The notes under the pieces are model-generated. The model did not search any database, had not been told where the DNA came from, and was given only the letters and a program-made list of their open reading frames with translations. The position numbers were made by a program, and so were the translations under genes. From Methanobacteriota archaeon (lineage in GTDB: Archaea > Halobacteriota > Methanosarcinia > Methanosarcinales > Methanoperedenaceae), in the NCBI GenBank assembly GCA_018899795.1, contig JAHIHJ010000210.1, forward strand, positions 1 through 5,878: 5,878 bases of DNA, given 5' to 3'. Positions 1 to 4,967 of the stretch are shown here, piece after piece (the stretch's first letter is position 1; each line of letters begins with the position of its first letter).

Positions 1-923
1 GTGAATATTCGCGGGAAATATGACGTGACAGCAGTTGGCGCGCCTGTATTGGGCGCTATACCGTACTTCTGGTTCACGGCCTTTCCTTCAGGTATGGTAT
101 CTGCTATCTGCCTAAGTATATGCATGCTTTCCCTGATCTCATCCAGCCTTACAAGATACCTGGCTAAGCTGTCGCCTTCCCTTCGCATGCATGCCTTGAA
201 ATCAAGGTCTGGATATATGGAGTAGGGCTCCTCTTTTCTTATATCATAGTCCACGCCAGAACCGCGCATTGACGGGCCTGTCATCCCGCAATTGATGGCT
301 TCCTCGGCGCTTATTACTCCGATATTCTTCACCCTCATGAGGAATATCTCATTGCCATTGACCAGTTCCTCATAATCCACGATGCGCTTTTCCATGTCCT
401 TTATGAACTCATTGAGTTTTGGTATGAAGCCGTCAGGGAGATCTTCCCTTACCCCGCCGGGTCTGATATAATTGAATGTCATCCTTGCGCCACAAAGACT
501 CTCGTAAAGCTGCAGAGCATTCTCTCTTTCCCTGAACCCGTACATTATCATGGTTGAGCCGCCAAGGTCAAGAAGCAGCGAGCCCATCATTACGAGGTGG
601 TTAATTATCCTGTTAAGTTCCATCACAAGGACCCGGATGTATTCTGCCCTTTGCGGTACTTCTATCCCAGCAAGCTCCTCAACAGCTCTGACATAGGCAT
701 AGTTATTGGGCATGGCTGCGATATAATCCAGCCTGTCCGTGTACGGGATGAACTGAAGATATGTCTTCATCTCTCCGAGTTTTTCCGTACCTCGGTGGAG
801 ATAGCCTACCACTATCTGGCAGTCCCTGATTGTCTCGCCGTCCATTCTCAGTTTGAACCGCAGCACACCATGTGTGGCTGGGTGCACAGGACCCACGTTC
901 AAAAGAAACGTCTCTGTTTCCAT
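1..923 (-). CDS. fpoD: F420H2 dehydrogenase subunit FpoD (NuoD/49 kDa-like), 3' end beyond window
   Basis: This is the complex I 49-kDa/NuoD family subunit. In methanogens it sits in the peripheral arm of the F420H2:methanophenazine oxidoreductase and, with FpoB, forms the electron-acceptor binding pocket. The ATG lies at 923-921, one base after the fpoC stop, preceded by a GGGGTGAG ribosome binding site. The window holds 307 codons without a stop, against roughly 370-plus for the family, so the C-terminus is off the left edge. Family hallmarks are visible: HPATHG at residues 14-19 (the conserved carrier-pocket His region), YTDRLDY at 61-67 (carrier-pocket Tyr at 67), RPGGV at 154-158, and TGPSMRGSG at 215-223 followed by YDIRK. 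It lacks the Cys ligand motifs of true NiFe hydrogenase large subunits, as expected for the Nuo/Fpo branch. It is the fourth gene of the fpo operon. Fpo, rather than the Fqo of Archaeoglobus, is inferred from the linked methanogenesis marker gene. Confidence 0.93.
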   Translation of the reverse strand, partial: METETFLLNVGPVHPATHGVLRFKLRMDGETIRDCQIVVGYLHRGTEKLGEMKTYLQFIPYTDRLDYIAAMPNNYAYVRAVEELAGIEVPQRAEYIRVLVMELNRIINHLVMMGSLLLDLGGSTMIMYGFRERENALQLYESLCGARMTFNYIRPGGVREDLPDGFIPKLNEFIKDMEKRIVDYEELVNGNEIFLMRVKNIGVISAEEAINCGMTGPSMRGSGVDYDIRKEEPYSIYPDLDFKACMRREGDSLARYLVRLDEIRESMHILRQIADTIPEGKAVNQKYGIAPNTGAPTAVTSYFPRIF

Positions 924-924
924 G

Positions 925-1428
925 TTACTCACCCCTCAACAGGTTCGACCCGTCTGTACTTACTATATCTTCTCCGTCCTCGCCGACCGTCACGAACTGC
1001 TCGATGCTCATATCATAATCCTTCCTTAGCGGATGCCCCATCCATCCTTCTGGGAGAAGTATTCTTTTAAGATTCGGATGACCGTTGAACTTTATCCCGA
1101 CAAGGTCGTAAGTTTCTCGTTCCAGCCAGTCCGCTACTTTCCAGAAAGATACAACAGAATCGATTGATGGAGATGTGCGGTCGAGAATCGCCTTCAGGAC
1201 AAGGTTCTGTTTTTTCTTATATGAAAAGAAATTATATATCACTTCTATCCTGTCTTCGCGATCCATGCCTGTTATCACAGAGAGATTGTCAAATCCCATC
1301 TCTTTTACTTTCTCTGCCACTTGTAATATATCCTCTTTCTTGATGACCGCAAGCGGCTTGTTGGTCTGGACACCCACACTGATCACTGAAGCAGGTAGCA
1401 AATATTTTAATTCCTCTGCCGAGTTCAT
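925..1428 (-). CDS. fpoC: F420H2 dehydrogenase subunit FpoC (NuoC/30 kDa-like)
   Basis: This 167-residue protein belongs to the complex I 30-kDa/NuoC family, a cofactor-free structural subunit of the peripheral arm that packs against FpoD and FpoB. The family signature lies near residues 101-138: [12 protein letters not shown], then FNGHP, then [15 protein letters not shown]. The ATG at 1428-1426 overlaps the fpoB stop in an ATGA arrangement, a common sign of translational coupling, and no strong separate ribosome binding site is visible. The stop at 925-927 is one base from the fpoD start. NuoC and NuoD are separate genes here, not the fused NuoCD of enterobacteria. Confidence 0.95.
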   Translation of the reverse strand: MNSAEELKYLLPASVISVGVQTNKPLAVIKKEDILQVAEKVKEMGFDNLSVITGMDREDRIEVIYNFFSYKKKQNLVLKAILDRTSPSIDSVVSFWKVADWLERETYDLVGIKFNGHPNLKRILLPEGWMGHPLRKDYDMSIEQFVTVGEDGEDIVSTDGSNLLRGE

Positions 1429-2018
1429 TTATTGAGCCCCCATTTTACGCCGTATCCTTCGTTCTTTATCTTCTGCCTGAGCTGAATGATGCCGTACAGC
1501 CACGCCTCCGGGCGCGGGGGGCATCCCGGGATATAGACGTCCACGGGAATGATATTGTCCACGCCCTTTAACACACAATATGATTCGTGATATGGTCCTC
1601 CTGTGTTGGCGCAGCTTCCTACAGAGATCACCCATTTTGGTTCAGCCATCATCTCATAGAGCTGCTTTACCCTGGGCGCCATCCGCTTTGTCACAGTGCC
1701 GGCGACGAACATCAGGTCAGCCTGCCTCGGGCTTGCCCTGAAAACTTCCATCCCGAAACGTGCGATATCGTGATGCGCCATGGAAACAGCCATCATCTCG
1801 ATGGCGCAGCAGGCAAGACCTGAAGTCACAGGCCATAAAGAGCTTAACCGCCCCCAGTTGATGAACTGGTCGATAGTGGTCAAAAGGATGAACCCTTCCC
1901 TGTCCTTTGCTGCAAGAATGGTGTTGATCATCCCTGTATCTTCAAGTTTCTCCAGAGCGGTCTCTGGCTTCCTCTTGGTCGTCCTGATCTTTGTTGTGTC
2001 TATCGTTACTGGGTCCAC
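1425..2018 (-). CDS. fpoB: F420H2 dehydrogenase subunit FpoB (NuoB/PSST-like, N2 cluster)
   Basis: This is the complex I PSST/NuoB-family iron-sulfur subunit, the last electron relay before the membrane carrier. With the GTG start at 2018 it is 197 residues. The four expected ligands of the terminal [4Fe-4S] cluster N2 are present: the tandem Cys70-Cys71 in [10 protein letters not shown], Cys136 in GSCANTGG and Cys166 in PGCPPRPE. The conserved segments around [11 protein letters not shown] and [12 protein letters not shown] are intact. I chose the GTG because AGGAGG lies 7 bases upstream of it. An in-frame ATG at 2039 would add 7 residues but has no ribosome binding site and would deepen the overlap with fpoA from 13 to 34 bp. 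The first 40 or so residues are charged and poorly conserved. The stop overlaps the fpoC start. Confidence 0.95.
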   Translation of the reverse strand: MDPVTIDTTKIRTTKRKPETALEKLEDTGMINTILAAKDREGFILLTTIDQFINWGRLSSLWPVTSGLACCAIEMMAVSMAHHDIARFGMEVFRASPRQADLMFVAGTVTKRMAPRVKQLYEMMAEPKWVISVGSCANTGGPYHESYCVLKGVDNIIPVDVYIPGCPPRPEAWLYGIIQLRQKIKNEGYGVKWGLNK

Positions 2019-2380
2019 TCTAACGCCTCCTTTCTCCATGCATAAGCAAGACCGATTATAAGGACTTCTATGAAGAGCACCATCTCAATGAACCCGAGCC
2101 ATCCCAGCTCCCTCAGCTGCACAGCCCAGGGGTACATGAACAGGACCTCTACGTCAAAAATAAGGAAGACGATCACGATCAGATAATACTGGATATTGTA
2201 GTATATCCTGGCATCTCCGACCGGAGTTTCTGCGCATTCATACGTAGATAGTTTGACCTTTGTCTTATTGCTCGGTCTGACTATCCTTGACATCATTAAA
2301 GCGATTGCCACGAAGACGATACCGATTATTAACAGTATCGCGAACGGTAAATAGTTATCAAGAAATCCATTTGTTGTCAT
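2006..2380 (-). CDS. fpoA: F420H2 dehydrogenase subunit FpoA (NuoA/ND3-like)
   Basis: This 124-residue membrane protein is the complex I ND3/NuoA homologue, which helps join the peripheral arm to the membrane arm. Three hydrophobic helices are visible at about residues 10-31, 64-83 and 95-115. The helix 1-2 loop carries the family motif STYECAE (Cys49) followed by PVGDAR, and helix 2 holds [17 protein letters not shown] with the conserved acidic pair Asp76/Glu78, then PWA. The ATG at 2380-2378 is preceded by AGGTGG. It is the first gene of the operon; its stop lies 13 bp inside the fpoB coding sequence. Confidence 0.95.
   Translation of the reverse strand: MTTNGFLDNYLPFAILLIIGIVFVAIALMMSRIVRPSNKTKVKLSTYECAETPVGDARIYYNIQYYLIVIVFLIFDVEVLFMYPWAVQLRELGWLGFIEMVLFIEVLIIGLAYAWRKEALEWTQ
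2026..2031 (-). promoter_or_regulatory. ribosome binding site setting the fpoB GTG start
   Basis: On the minus strand AGGAGG occurs inside the last codons of fpoA, 7 bases before GTG at 2018. This is the strongest Shine-Dalgarno match in the operon and the reason for preferring GTG over the upstream ATG at 2039, which in fact lies ahead of the ribosome binding site. Confidence 0.8.
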
Positions 2381-2420
2381 GTGACCACCTTGTATATTAA
2401 TTGTTTAAAAAGGACTATAG

Positions 2421-2430
2421 ATATAAAAAG
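2421..2430 (-). promoter_or_regulatory. putative TATA box of the fpo operon
   Basis: The minus strand reads CTTTTTATAT about 41 bases before the fpoA ATG, preceded by an A-rich stretch that could serve as a BRE. Archaeal start-site geometry would place transcription start near 2399, giving a leader of about 20 nt containing the AGGTGG site. Assigned from sequence similarity to archaeal box A only. Confidence 0.5.
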
Positions 2431-2480
2431 TTTATGAAATTGTTTTCGGGATAAGAAAAAATTGTTGTTGCGTAAGATTC

Positions 2481-2489
2481 TTAAATAAT
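2481..2489 (+). promoter_or_regulatory. putative TATA box of the methanogenesis marker 9 gene
   Basis: TTAAATAAT lies 48 bases before the GTG at 2537. The predicted start near 2510 would give a short leader with GAGG at 2526-2529 as the ribosome binding site. The surroundings are AT-rich, so the exact box is uncertain. Confidence 0.35.
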
Positions 2490-2536
2490 CAAACATCTGT
2501 AAGGGAAATCCTGAAACTAATCTATGAGGATTTATC

Positions 2537-3652
2537 GTGATAAAACCATTGTTCAATATTAAGATCGGCTATGCGTCCCTGAAAAATCCCATCGCCACTG
2601 CCCCTATAGCAGGAATAACTGATTCCGGGTTCGCTGCAAAGTTCGCAAATGCCGGACTTGTAGTGCTTGGAGGTTTCAATCTGGATGCCAGGACAAACGA
2701 TGCTGCAAGGAAAGAACTTGCGCGAGGCAGAAAAGAATTTGTTTCTGATCATCCGATGGATCTCCTTAAAAAGGAACTTAAGGCTTCCGAGGGTTTAACA
2801 AGCATCGCTGTCAATGTGCGCGCCGCATCGTTAGAACCGTTCGTGGAGGCTGCTCGCCTGGCAAAGGATTCAGGCGCGATACTTGAAATAAACGCGCACT
2901 GCAGGCAACCGGAGATGCTGGAGCTTGGCGCAGGAGAAGCTTTGTTACGAGACGTTCCAGGGCTGTGCGAGTATATCCGTGAGATCAAGAAGACCGGCGT
3001 GGTGCTTTCGGTCAAGACAAGGGCGAACGTGGTCAATGATGTTGAACTGGCAAAAGCGATCGAGAAGGCGGGAGCGGATATCATACATATTGATGCCATG
3101 CACCAGGATGGCATGGATGTCGGGGTCATCAAACGAGTCCGCAATTTCACCGACCTTTTCATAATCGGCAACAACTCAGTAGTGGACTTTGAGAGCGCAA
3201 AAGAGATGTTCTCTCATGGGGCTGATATGGTTTCAGTGGCGCGCGGTTTGCTTGAAGATCCCCATCTGATCGATCGTCTTGTGGATGAGATCAGTGCTGT
3301 CCAGTCCATGACAGGCTGGTACAACGCGCCAAAGCACATCTGCGGCGGCGGGGACATGAGGGCGCTTGCTTTCTGCTGCCTCCCGGTCAAGCCGTGCGCG
3401 CTGCACGCCGCGCTGAAACAGGCAGGCATGAGCGCCGAGGAGTTCATGAAGCTGAAGATCGGATTTACACAGGGGACGCCTCTTGGGCCGGGGGATGGGA
3501 CCTGTTTCGGAAGCATGACCTGGTGCTGCAAGATAACAAAGCCATGTTTCCTGAGGGATTCTACACTTACGGCGACCAGGCTTTCTGATGTGGAATATAT
3601 GCAGCTTAAGAAAAGATTGTCTGAATTTATTATGAAGAAAAGGATGAGGTGA
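2537..3652 (+). CDS. methanogenesis marker protein 9: Dus/NifR3-like TIM barrel with C-terminal eight-Cys domain
   Basis: This 371-residue, two-domain protein has no settled function. Residues 1 to about 255 resemble the flavin TIM-barrel family that includes tRNA-dihydrouridine synthases and dihydroorotate dehydrogenases. The visible landmarks are NPIATAPIAGITD near the N-terminus, EINAHCRQPEM with Cys122 where Dus enzymes carry NxGCP, VKTRA at 159-163 with Lys160, HIDAMHQDG, IIGNNSV and VSVARG; the last elements fit FMN phosphate binding. Residues 269-337 carry the methanogenesis marker 9 domain: Cys269, FCCLPVKPC (280, 281, 287), Cys323 and WCCKITKPC (330, 331, 337). These eight cysteines include the duplicated aromatic-CCxxxKPC motif that defines the family, and suggest metal or Fe-S binding. 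GTG is the start because GAGG sits 7 bases upstream and the nearby ATG at 2524 is out of frame. The family occurs only in methane-metabolising archaea; the substrate is unknown. It is divergent from fpo. Confidence 0.9.
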   Translation: MIKPLFNIKIGYASLKNPIATAPIAGITDSGFAAKFANAGLVVLGGFNLDARTNDAARKELARGRKEFVSDHPMDLLKKELKASEGLTSIAVNVRAASLEPFVEAARLAKDSGAILEINAHCRQPEMLELGAGEALLRDVPGLCEYIREIKKTGVVLSVKTRANVVNDVELAKAIEKAGADIIHIDAMHQDGMDVGVIKRVRNFTDLFIIGNNSVVDFESAKEMFSHGADMVSVARGLLEDPHLIDRLVDEISAVQSMTGWYNAPKHICGGGDMRALAFCCLPVKPCALHAALKQAGMSAEEFMKLKIGFTQGTPLGPGDGTCFGSMTWCCKITKPCFLRDSTLTATRLSDVEYMQLKKRLSEFIMKKRMR

Positions 3653-3678
3653 GGAAAATATAACTGTCATAAACCCTT

Positions 3679-3697
3679 TCTCGAATGTGAGAGTTTT
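3679..3697 (+). terminator. weak hairpin plus T-run after the marker 9 gene
   Basis: TCTC at 3679-3682 pairs with GAGA at 3689-3692 around a 6-base loop, and TTTT follows at 3694-3697, in the 58-bp gap between convergent genes. The stem is only 4 bp; archaeal termination may need only the T-run. Low confidence. Confidence 0.2.
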
Positions 3698-3710
3698 ACT
3701 TCACCTTACT

Positions 3711-4103
3711 TCAATCCATCAATTTCAATATCCTTATCCCCAGCTCAATGCATTCCAGCTTCTCTTTGGTCCTGTGAAGGTCGGTCTCATTCTCAAGGCT
3801 CCCGGCTATCTCCTGTATCTTCTTTTTTGTCATTACAGAGATCTGACCACTATCACCCTGTATCCGGGAAGGGATTTCAGGAGCGCTCTCTTTCCTTGCC
3901 CGCGGCGGCATTGCTGATGCATCCGGCTCTACTGAGATCTTTTTCTCCTCCCCTGTTCCTGTATCGCAAACCGGGCACAGCACCTTTCCCTGATACCTGA
4001 ACATAGGAGCCCCGCATCCGTGCGACGTTGCCAGCATGGTTCCGCCTTTCTCAAGGAGTCTTGTTATTCTCTGCATTTTAAGTTTCTCATCAATATCGTT
4101 CAT
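3711..4103 (-). CDS. UPF0148 (SSSCA1/autoantigen p27-like) zinc-ribbon protein
   Basis: This 130-residue protein of unknown function resembles the archaeal UPF0148 family, related to the eukaryotic Sjogren/scleroderma autoantigen 1 zinc-ribbon proteins. Residues 1-20 form a basic helix (KMQRITRLLEKGG). A compact ribbon follows with SHGCGAPMFRYQGKVLCPVC: Cys30, Cys43 and Cys46, plus His28 near where a first Cys would be expected, so the metal site would be Cys3His or incomplete. Residues 47 to about 85 are low-complexity, Pro/Ser/Lys-rich and probably disordered. The C-terminal 40 residues form a predicted charged helix or coiled coil (TDLHRTKEKLECIELGIRIL). The ATG at 4103 has AAGGTGA a few bases upstream. 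It is convergent with the marker 9 gene and divergent from the UPF0147 gene. Confidence 0.8.
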   Translation of the reverse strand: MNDIDEKLKMQRITRLLEKGGTMLATSHGCGAPMFRYQGKVLCPVCDTGTGEEKKISVEPDASAMPPRARKESAPEIPSRIQGDSGQISVMTKKKIQEIAGSLENETDLHRTKEKLECIELGIRILKLMD

Positions 4104-4159
4104 AAATCACCTTGATCACCGAAAGTCTTTTGTTGCACCAGTTCAATTATGCACGCTTA

Positions 4160-4168
4160 TTTTATATA
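4160..4168 (+). promoter_or_regulatory. putative TATA box in the UPF0148/UPF0147 divergent promoter
   Basis: TTTTATATA is a good archaeal box A on the plus strand, predicting transcription start near 4190, only some 10-15 bases before the UPF0147 reading frame. The opposite strand reads TATATAAAATA and could serve the UPF0148 gene with a leader of about 35 nt; that use is less certain. Confidence 0.5.
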
Positions 4169-4174
4169 GGTAAT

Positions 4175-4196
4175 ATACATGGAGCATACATGGAGC
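4175..4196 (+). repeat. perfect 11-bp tandem duplication at the UPF0147 5' end
   Basis: ATACATGGAGC occurs twice head to tail (4175-4185 and 4186-4196). Each copy contains an ATG (4179, 4190) and a GGAG ribosome-binding-like string (4181-4184 and 4192-4195). The period is not a multiple of three, and neither ATG is in the UPF0147 frame. Confidence 0.9.
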
Positions 4197-4202
4197 AATA
4201 AT

Positions 4203-4227
4203 CATTCCGCCAAACATTCCGCCAAAC
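4203..4227 (+). repeat. perfect 12-bp tandem duplication in the UPF0147 N-terminal codons
   Basis: ATTCCGCCAAAC is repeated at 4204-4215 and 4216-4227. The period of 12 keeps frame and encodes Ile-Pro-Pro-Asn twice. It starts 7 bases after the 11-bp duplication ends. Confidence 0.9.
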
Positions 4228-4485
4228 CCGAACGAAGTAATAAGGCAATGCATTGATGTACTTGACAGGATCGTCAACGATGATTCTGTCCCGAAGAACA
4301 TAAGACGCAACGCGGATAGTATGAAAATTACGCTTTCAAATGAGAAGTCCCCTCCTTCGACCCGTGCCGCAATGGTGGTATCAAGACTCGACGAGATCGG
4401 GAATGATCCGAATGTTCCTCTGCATACAAGAACATTGATCTGGGGCTTATCCAGCCAACTGGAAACGATTCCTTTGGATAGATAG
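4204..4485 (+). CDS. UPF0147 family protein, start codon non-canonical or lost
   Basis: The frame encodes about 93 residues of the small archaeal UPF0147 family, function unknown. The recognisable core is complete: VIRQCIDVLDRIVNDDSVP, then NIRRNADSMK, NEKSPPSTRAAMVVSRLDEI, NDPNVPLHTRTLIWGLSSQL, ending ETIPLDR and TAG. The frame opens after a TAA at 4171, but no ATG, GTG or TTG occurs in frame before ATG 4321, which would remove the first third of the family core. Candidate non-AUG starts are ATA 4198, ATC 4201, ATT 4204 and ATT 4216; GGAG at 4192-4195 stands 5 bases before ATC 4201 and 8 before ATT 4204. One extra A in CAATAATC (4196-4203) would put ATG 4190 in frame (M-E-Q-I-I-I-P-P-N). The start given here is therefore a placeholder. 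Otherwise the body is intact with no internal stop, arguing for an expressed gene or a very recent lesion. Confidence 0.8.
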   Translation: MPPNIPPNPNEVIRQCIDVLDRIVNDDSVPKNIRRNADSMKITLSNEKSPPSTRAAMVVSRLDEIGNDPNVPLHTRTLIWGLSSQLETIPLDR

Positions 4486-4524
4486 ACTCAAATTCTGAAC
4501 AACCGGGAAATGCGAATTTAACCT

Positions 4525-4545
4525 ACCCCTTTATTTCAGATGGAA
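4525..4545 (-). other. origin recognition box, left, inverted
   Basis: The minus strand reads TTCCATCTGAAATAAAGGGG then T. It shares all 20 core bases with the rightmost box at 4884 and continues TAGGT, as does the box at 4716. Its G run points left, away from the AT-rich segment. Expected to be bound by Orc1/Cdc6. Confidence 0.85.
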
Positions 4546-4560
4546 ATCGTCTGGAGAAAC

Positions 4561-4635
4561 TCTTTTTGTGAAGATTAGTGATTGTTAAAAATTATATTTT
4601 GTAAAAACCGAAATTGTTATATATTGTTAATGCCA
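4561..4635. other. AT-rich candidate DNA unwinding element
   Basis: This strongly A+T-biased segment lies between the inverted left box and the right-hand boxes; it includes GTTAAAAATTATATTTTG and GTTATATATTGTTAAT. Archaeal initiators bend and melt such DNA next to origin boxes. Assigned from composition and position only. Confidence 0.5.
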
Positions 4636-4672
4636 AAGAAGGACACATTGGTTTTAACTGGTATTATCTATC

Positions 4673-4710
4673 ATCCGTGGAATATTGGTTAATCCGTGGA
4701 ATATTGGTTA
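4673..4710 (+). repeat. perfect 19-bp tandem repeat inside the origin
   Basis: ATCCGTGGAATATTGGTTA occurs twice with no spacer (4673-4691, 4692-4710), ending 5 bases before the box that starts at 4716. Each unit contains GTGGAA (TTCCAC on the other strand), resembling the dyad half of the origin boxes but without the G run. Confidence 0.9.
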
Positions 4711-4715
4711 TCGAC

Positions 4716-4736
4716 TTCCACACGAAACAAAGGGGT
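4716..4736 (+). other. origin recognition box 1, right side
   Basis: TTCCACACGAAACAAAGGGG followed by TAGGT. It matches the common core with a different three-base centre (CAC) and C instead of T after GAAA. It lies immediately downstream of the 19-bp repeats and 39 bp before the next box. Confidence 0.8.
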
Positions 4737-4754
4737 AGGTCATAACGGGCTGTG

Positions 4755-4775
4755 TTCCAGTGGAAATAAAGGGGT
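4755..4775 (+). other. origin recognition box 2, right side
   Basis: TTCCAGTGGAAATAAAGGGG followed by TT. TTCCAGTGGAAA with a trailing G run is the closest of the four to the published archaeal ORB/mini-ORB consensus as I remember it. Confidence 0.85.
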
Positions 4776-4866
4776 TACATGAAGATTTCAAGAGCTGTTG
4801 TATAGACGCATGTATATAACAAGGAAATAAACAAATATGCGTAGAGCCAAATCTTTATAATGCTTG

Positions 4867-4874
4867 TTTTATAT
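4867..4874 (+). promoter_or_regulatory. candidate TATA box of orc1/cdc6
   Basis: TTTTATAT would place transcription start near 4895-4898, inside the origin box at 4884-4904, a layout that fits repression by the gene's own product. Competing boxes are CTTTATAA at 4853-4860 and CTTAATA at about 4918-4924; the last would give a short leader of about 20 nt. The sequence does not decide between them. Confidence 0.4.
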
Positions 4875-4883
4875 GCCTCATCT

Positions 4884-4904
4884 TTCCATCTGAAATAAAG
4901 GGGG
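4884..4904 (+). other. origin recognition box 3, overlapping the orc1/cdc6 promoter region
   Basis: TTCCATCTGAAATAAAGGGG followed by G. The core equals the left inverted box, making a 21-bp perfect inverted repeat (including the preceding T) about 340 bp apart. It lies 64 bases before the TTG start of orc1/cdc6, over the predicted start site of one candidate promoter. Confidence 0.85.
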
Positions 4905-4950
4905 CTTTACCAAAACTCTTAATACCTTTCCTTCCGTTGCAGCTTGTGTT

Positions 4951-4958
4951 AAGGAGGG
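4951..4958 (+). promoter_or_regulatory. ribosome binding site of orc1/cdc6
   Basis: AAGGAGGG lies 9 bases before TTG at 4968. An in-frame TAA at 4950-4952 excludes any earlier start, and the next in-frame ATG (5010) lacks such a site and would remove 14 residues. Confidence 0.8.
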
Positions 4959-4967
4959 TCGAAGTAT

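Larger units (their letters stand above)
4486..4967. other. gene-free putative replication origin (oriC) upstream of orc1/cdc6
   Basis: This stretch of about 480 bp has no credible coding frame. It contains four 20-21-bp elements matching TTCCAnnnGAAAYAAAGGGG, the archaeal origin recognition box type with its 3' G run. One is on the minus strand at the left and three are on the plus strand to the right, so the G runs point outwards. Between them (about 4560-4710) is AT-rich DNA such as GTTATATATTGTTAAT (4616-4631), a good candidate unwinding element, and a 19-bp tandem repeat. Placement directly beside an orc1/cdc6 gene is the usual archaeal origin arrangement. A T5 run at 4563-4567 may end UPF0147 transcription. 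Confidence 0.85.

Noticed and set aside
1..225. Plus-strand open frame at the left edge
   Set aside because: It is antisense to the intact fpoD frame and its hydrophobic look is a by-product of the opposite strand's codons.
597..1070. Plus-strand open frame of 157 codons
   Set aside because: It lies antisense across the fpoD/fpoC junction, matches no family I know, and both minus-strand genes have full family motifs.
3233..3670. Minus-strand open frame of 145 codons
   Set aside because: It is the shadow of the C-terminal part of the marker 9 gene; the plus-strand frame carries the conserved cysteine motifs.
4190..4201. ATG at 4190 (and 4179) as the UPF0147 start
   Set aside because: ATG 4190 reads M-E-Q then TAA; ATG 4179 runs in a third frame to a stop after 25 codons. 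Neither reaches the conserved frame without a shift.
4321..4485. ATG 4321 as the real start of a 54-residue UPF0147 protein
   Set aside because: The upstream 39 codons encode clearly conserved family sequence (VIRQCIDVLDRIVNDDSVP), so a start there would discard the conserved core.
4673..4710. Possible minimal CRISPR or iteron array
   Set aside because: There are only two contiguous 19-bp copies with no spacers, and no cas genes or plasmid Rep gene nearby; origin-associated tandem duplication is simpler.
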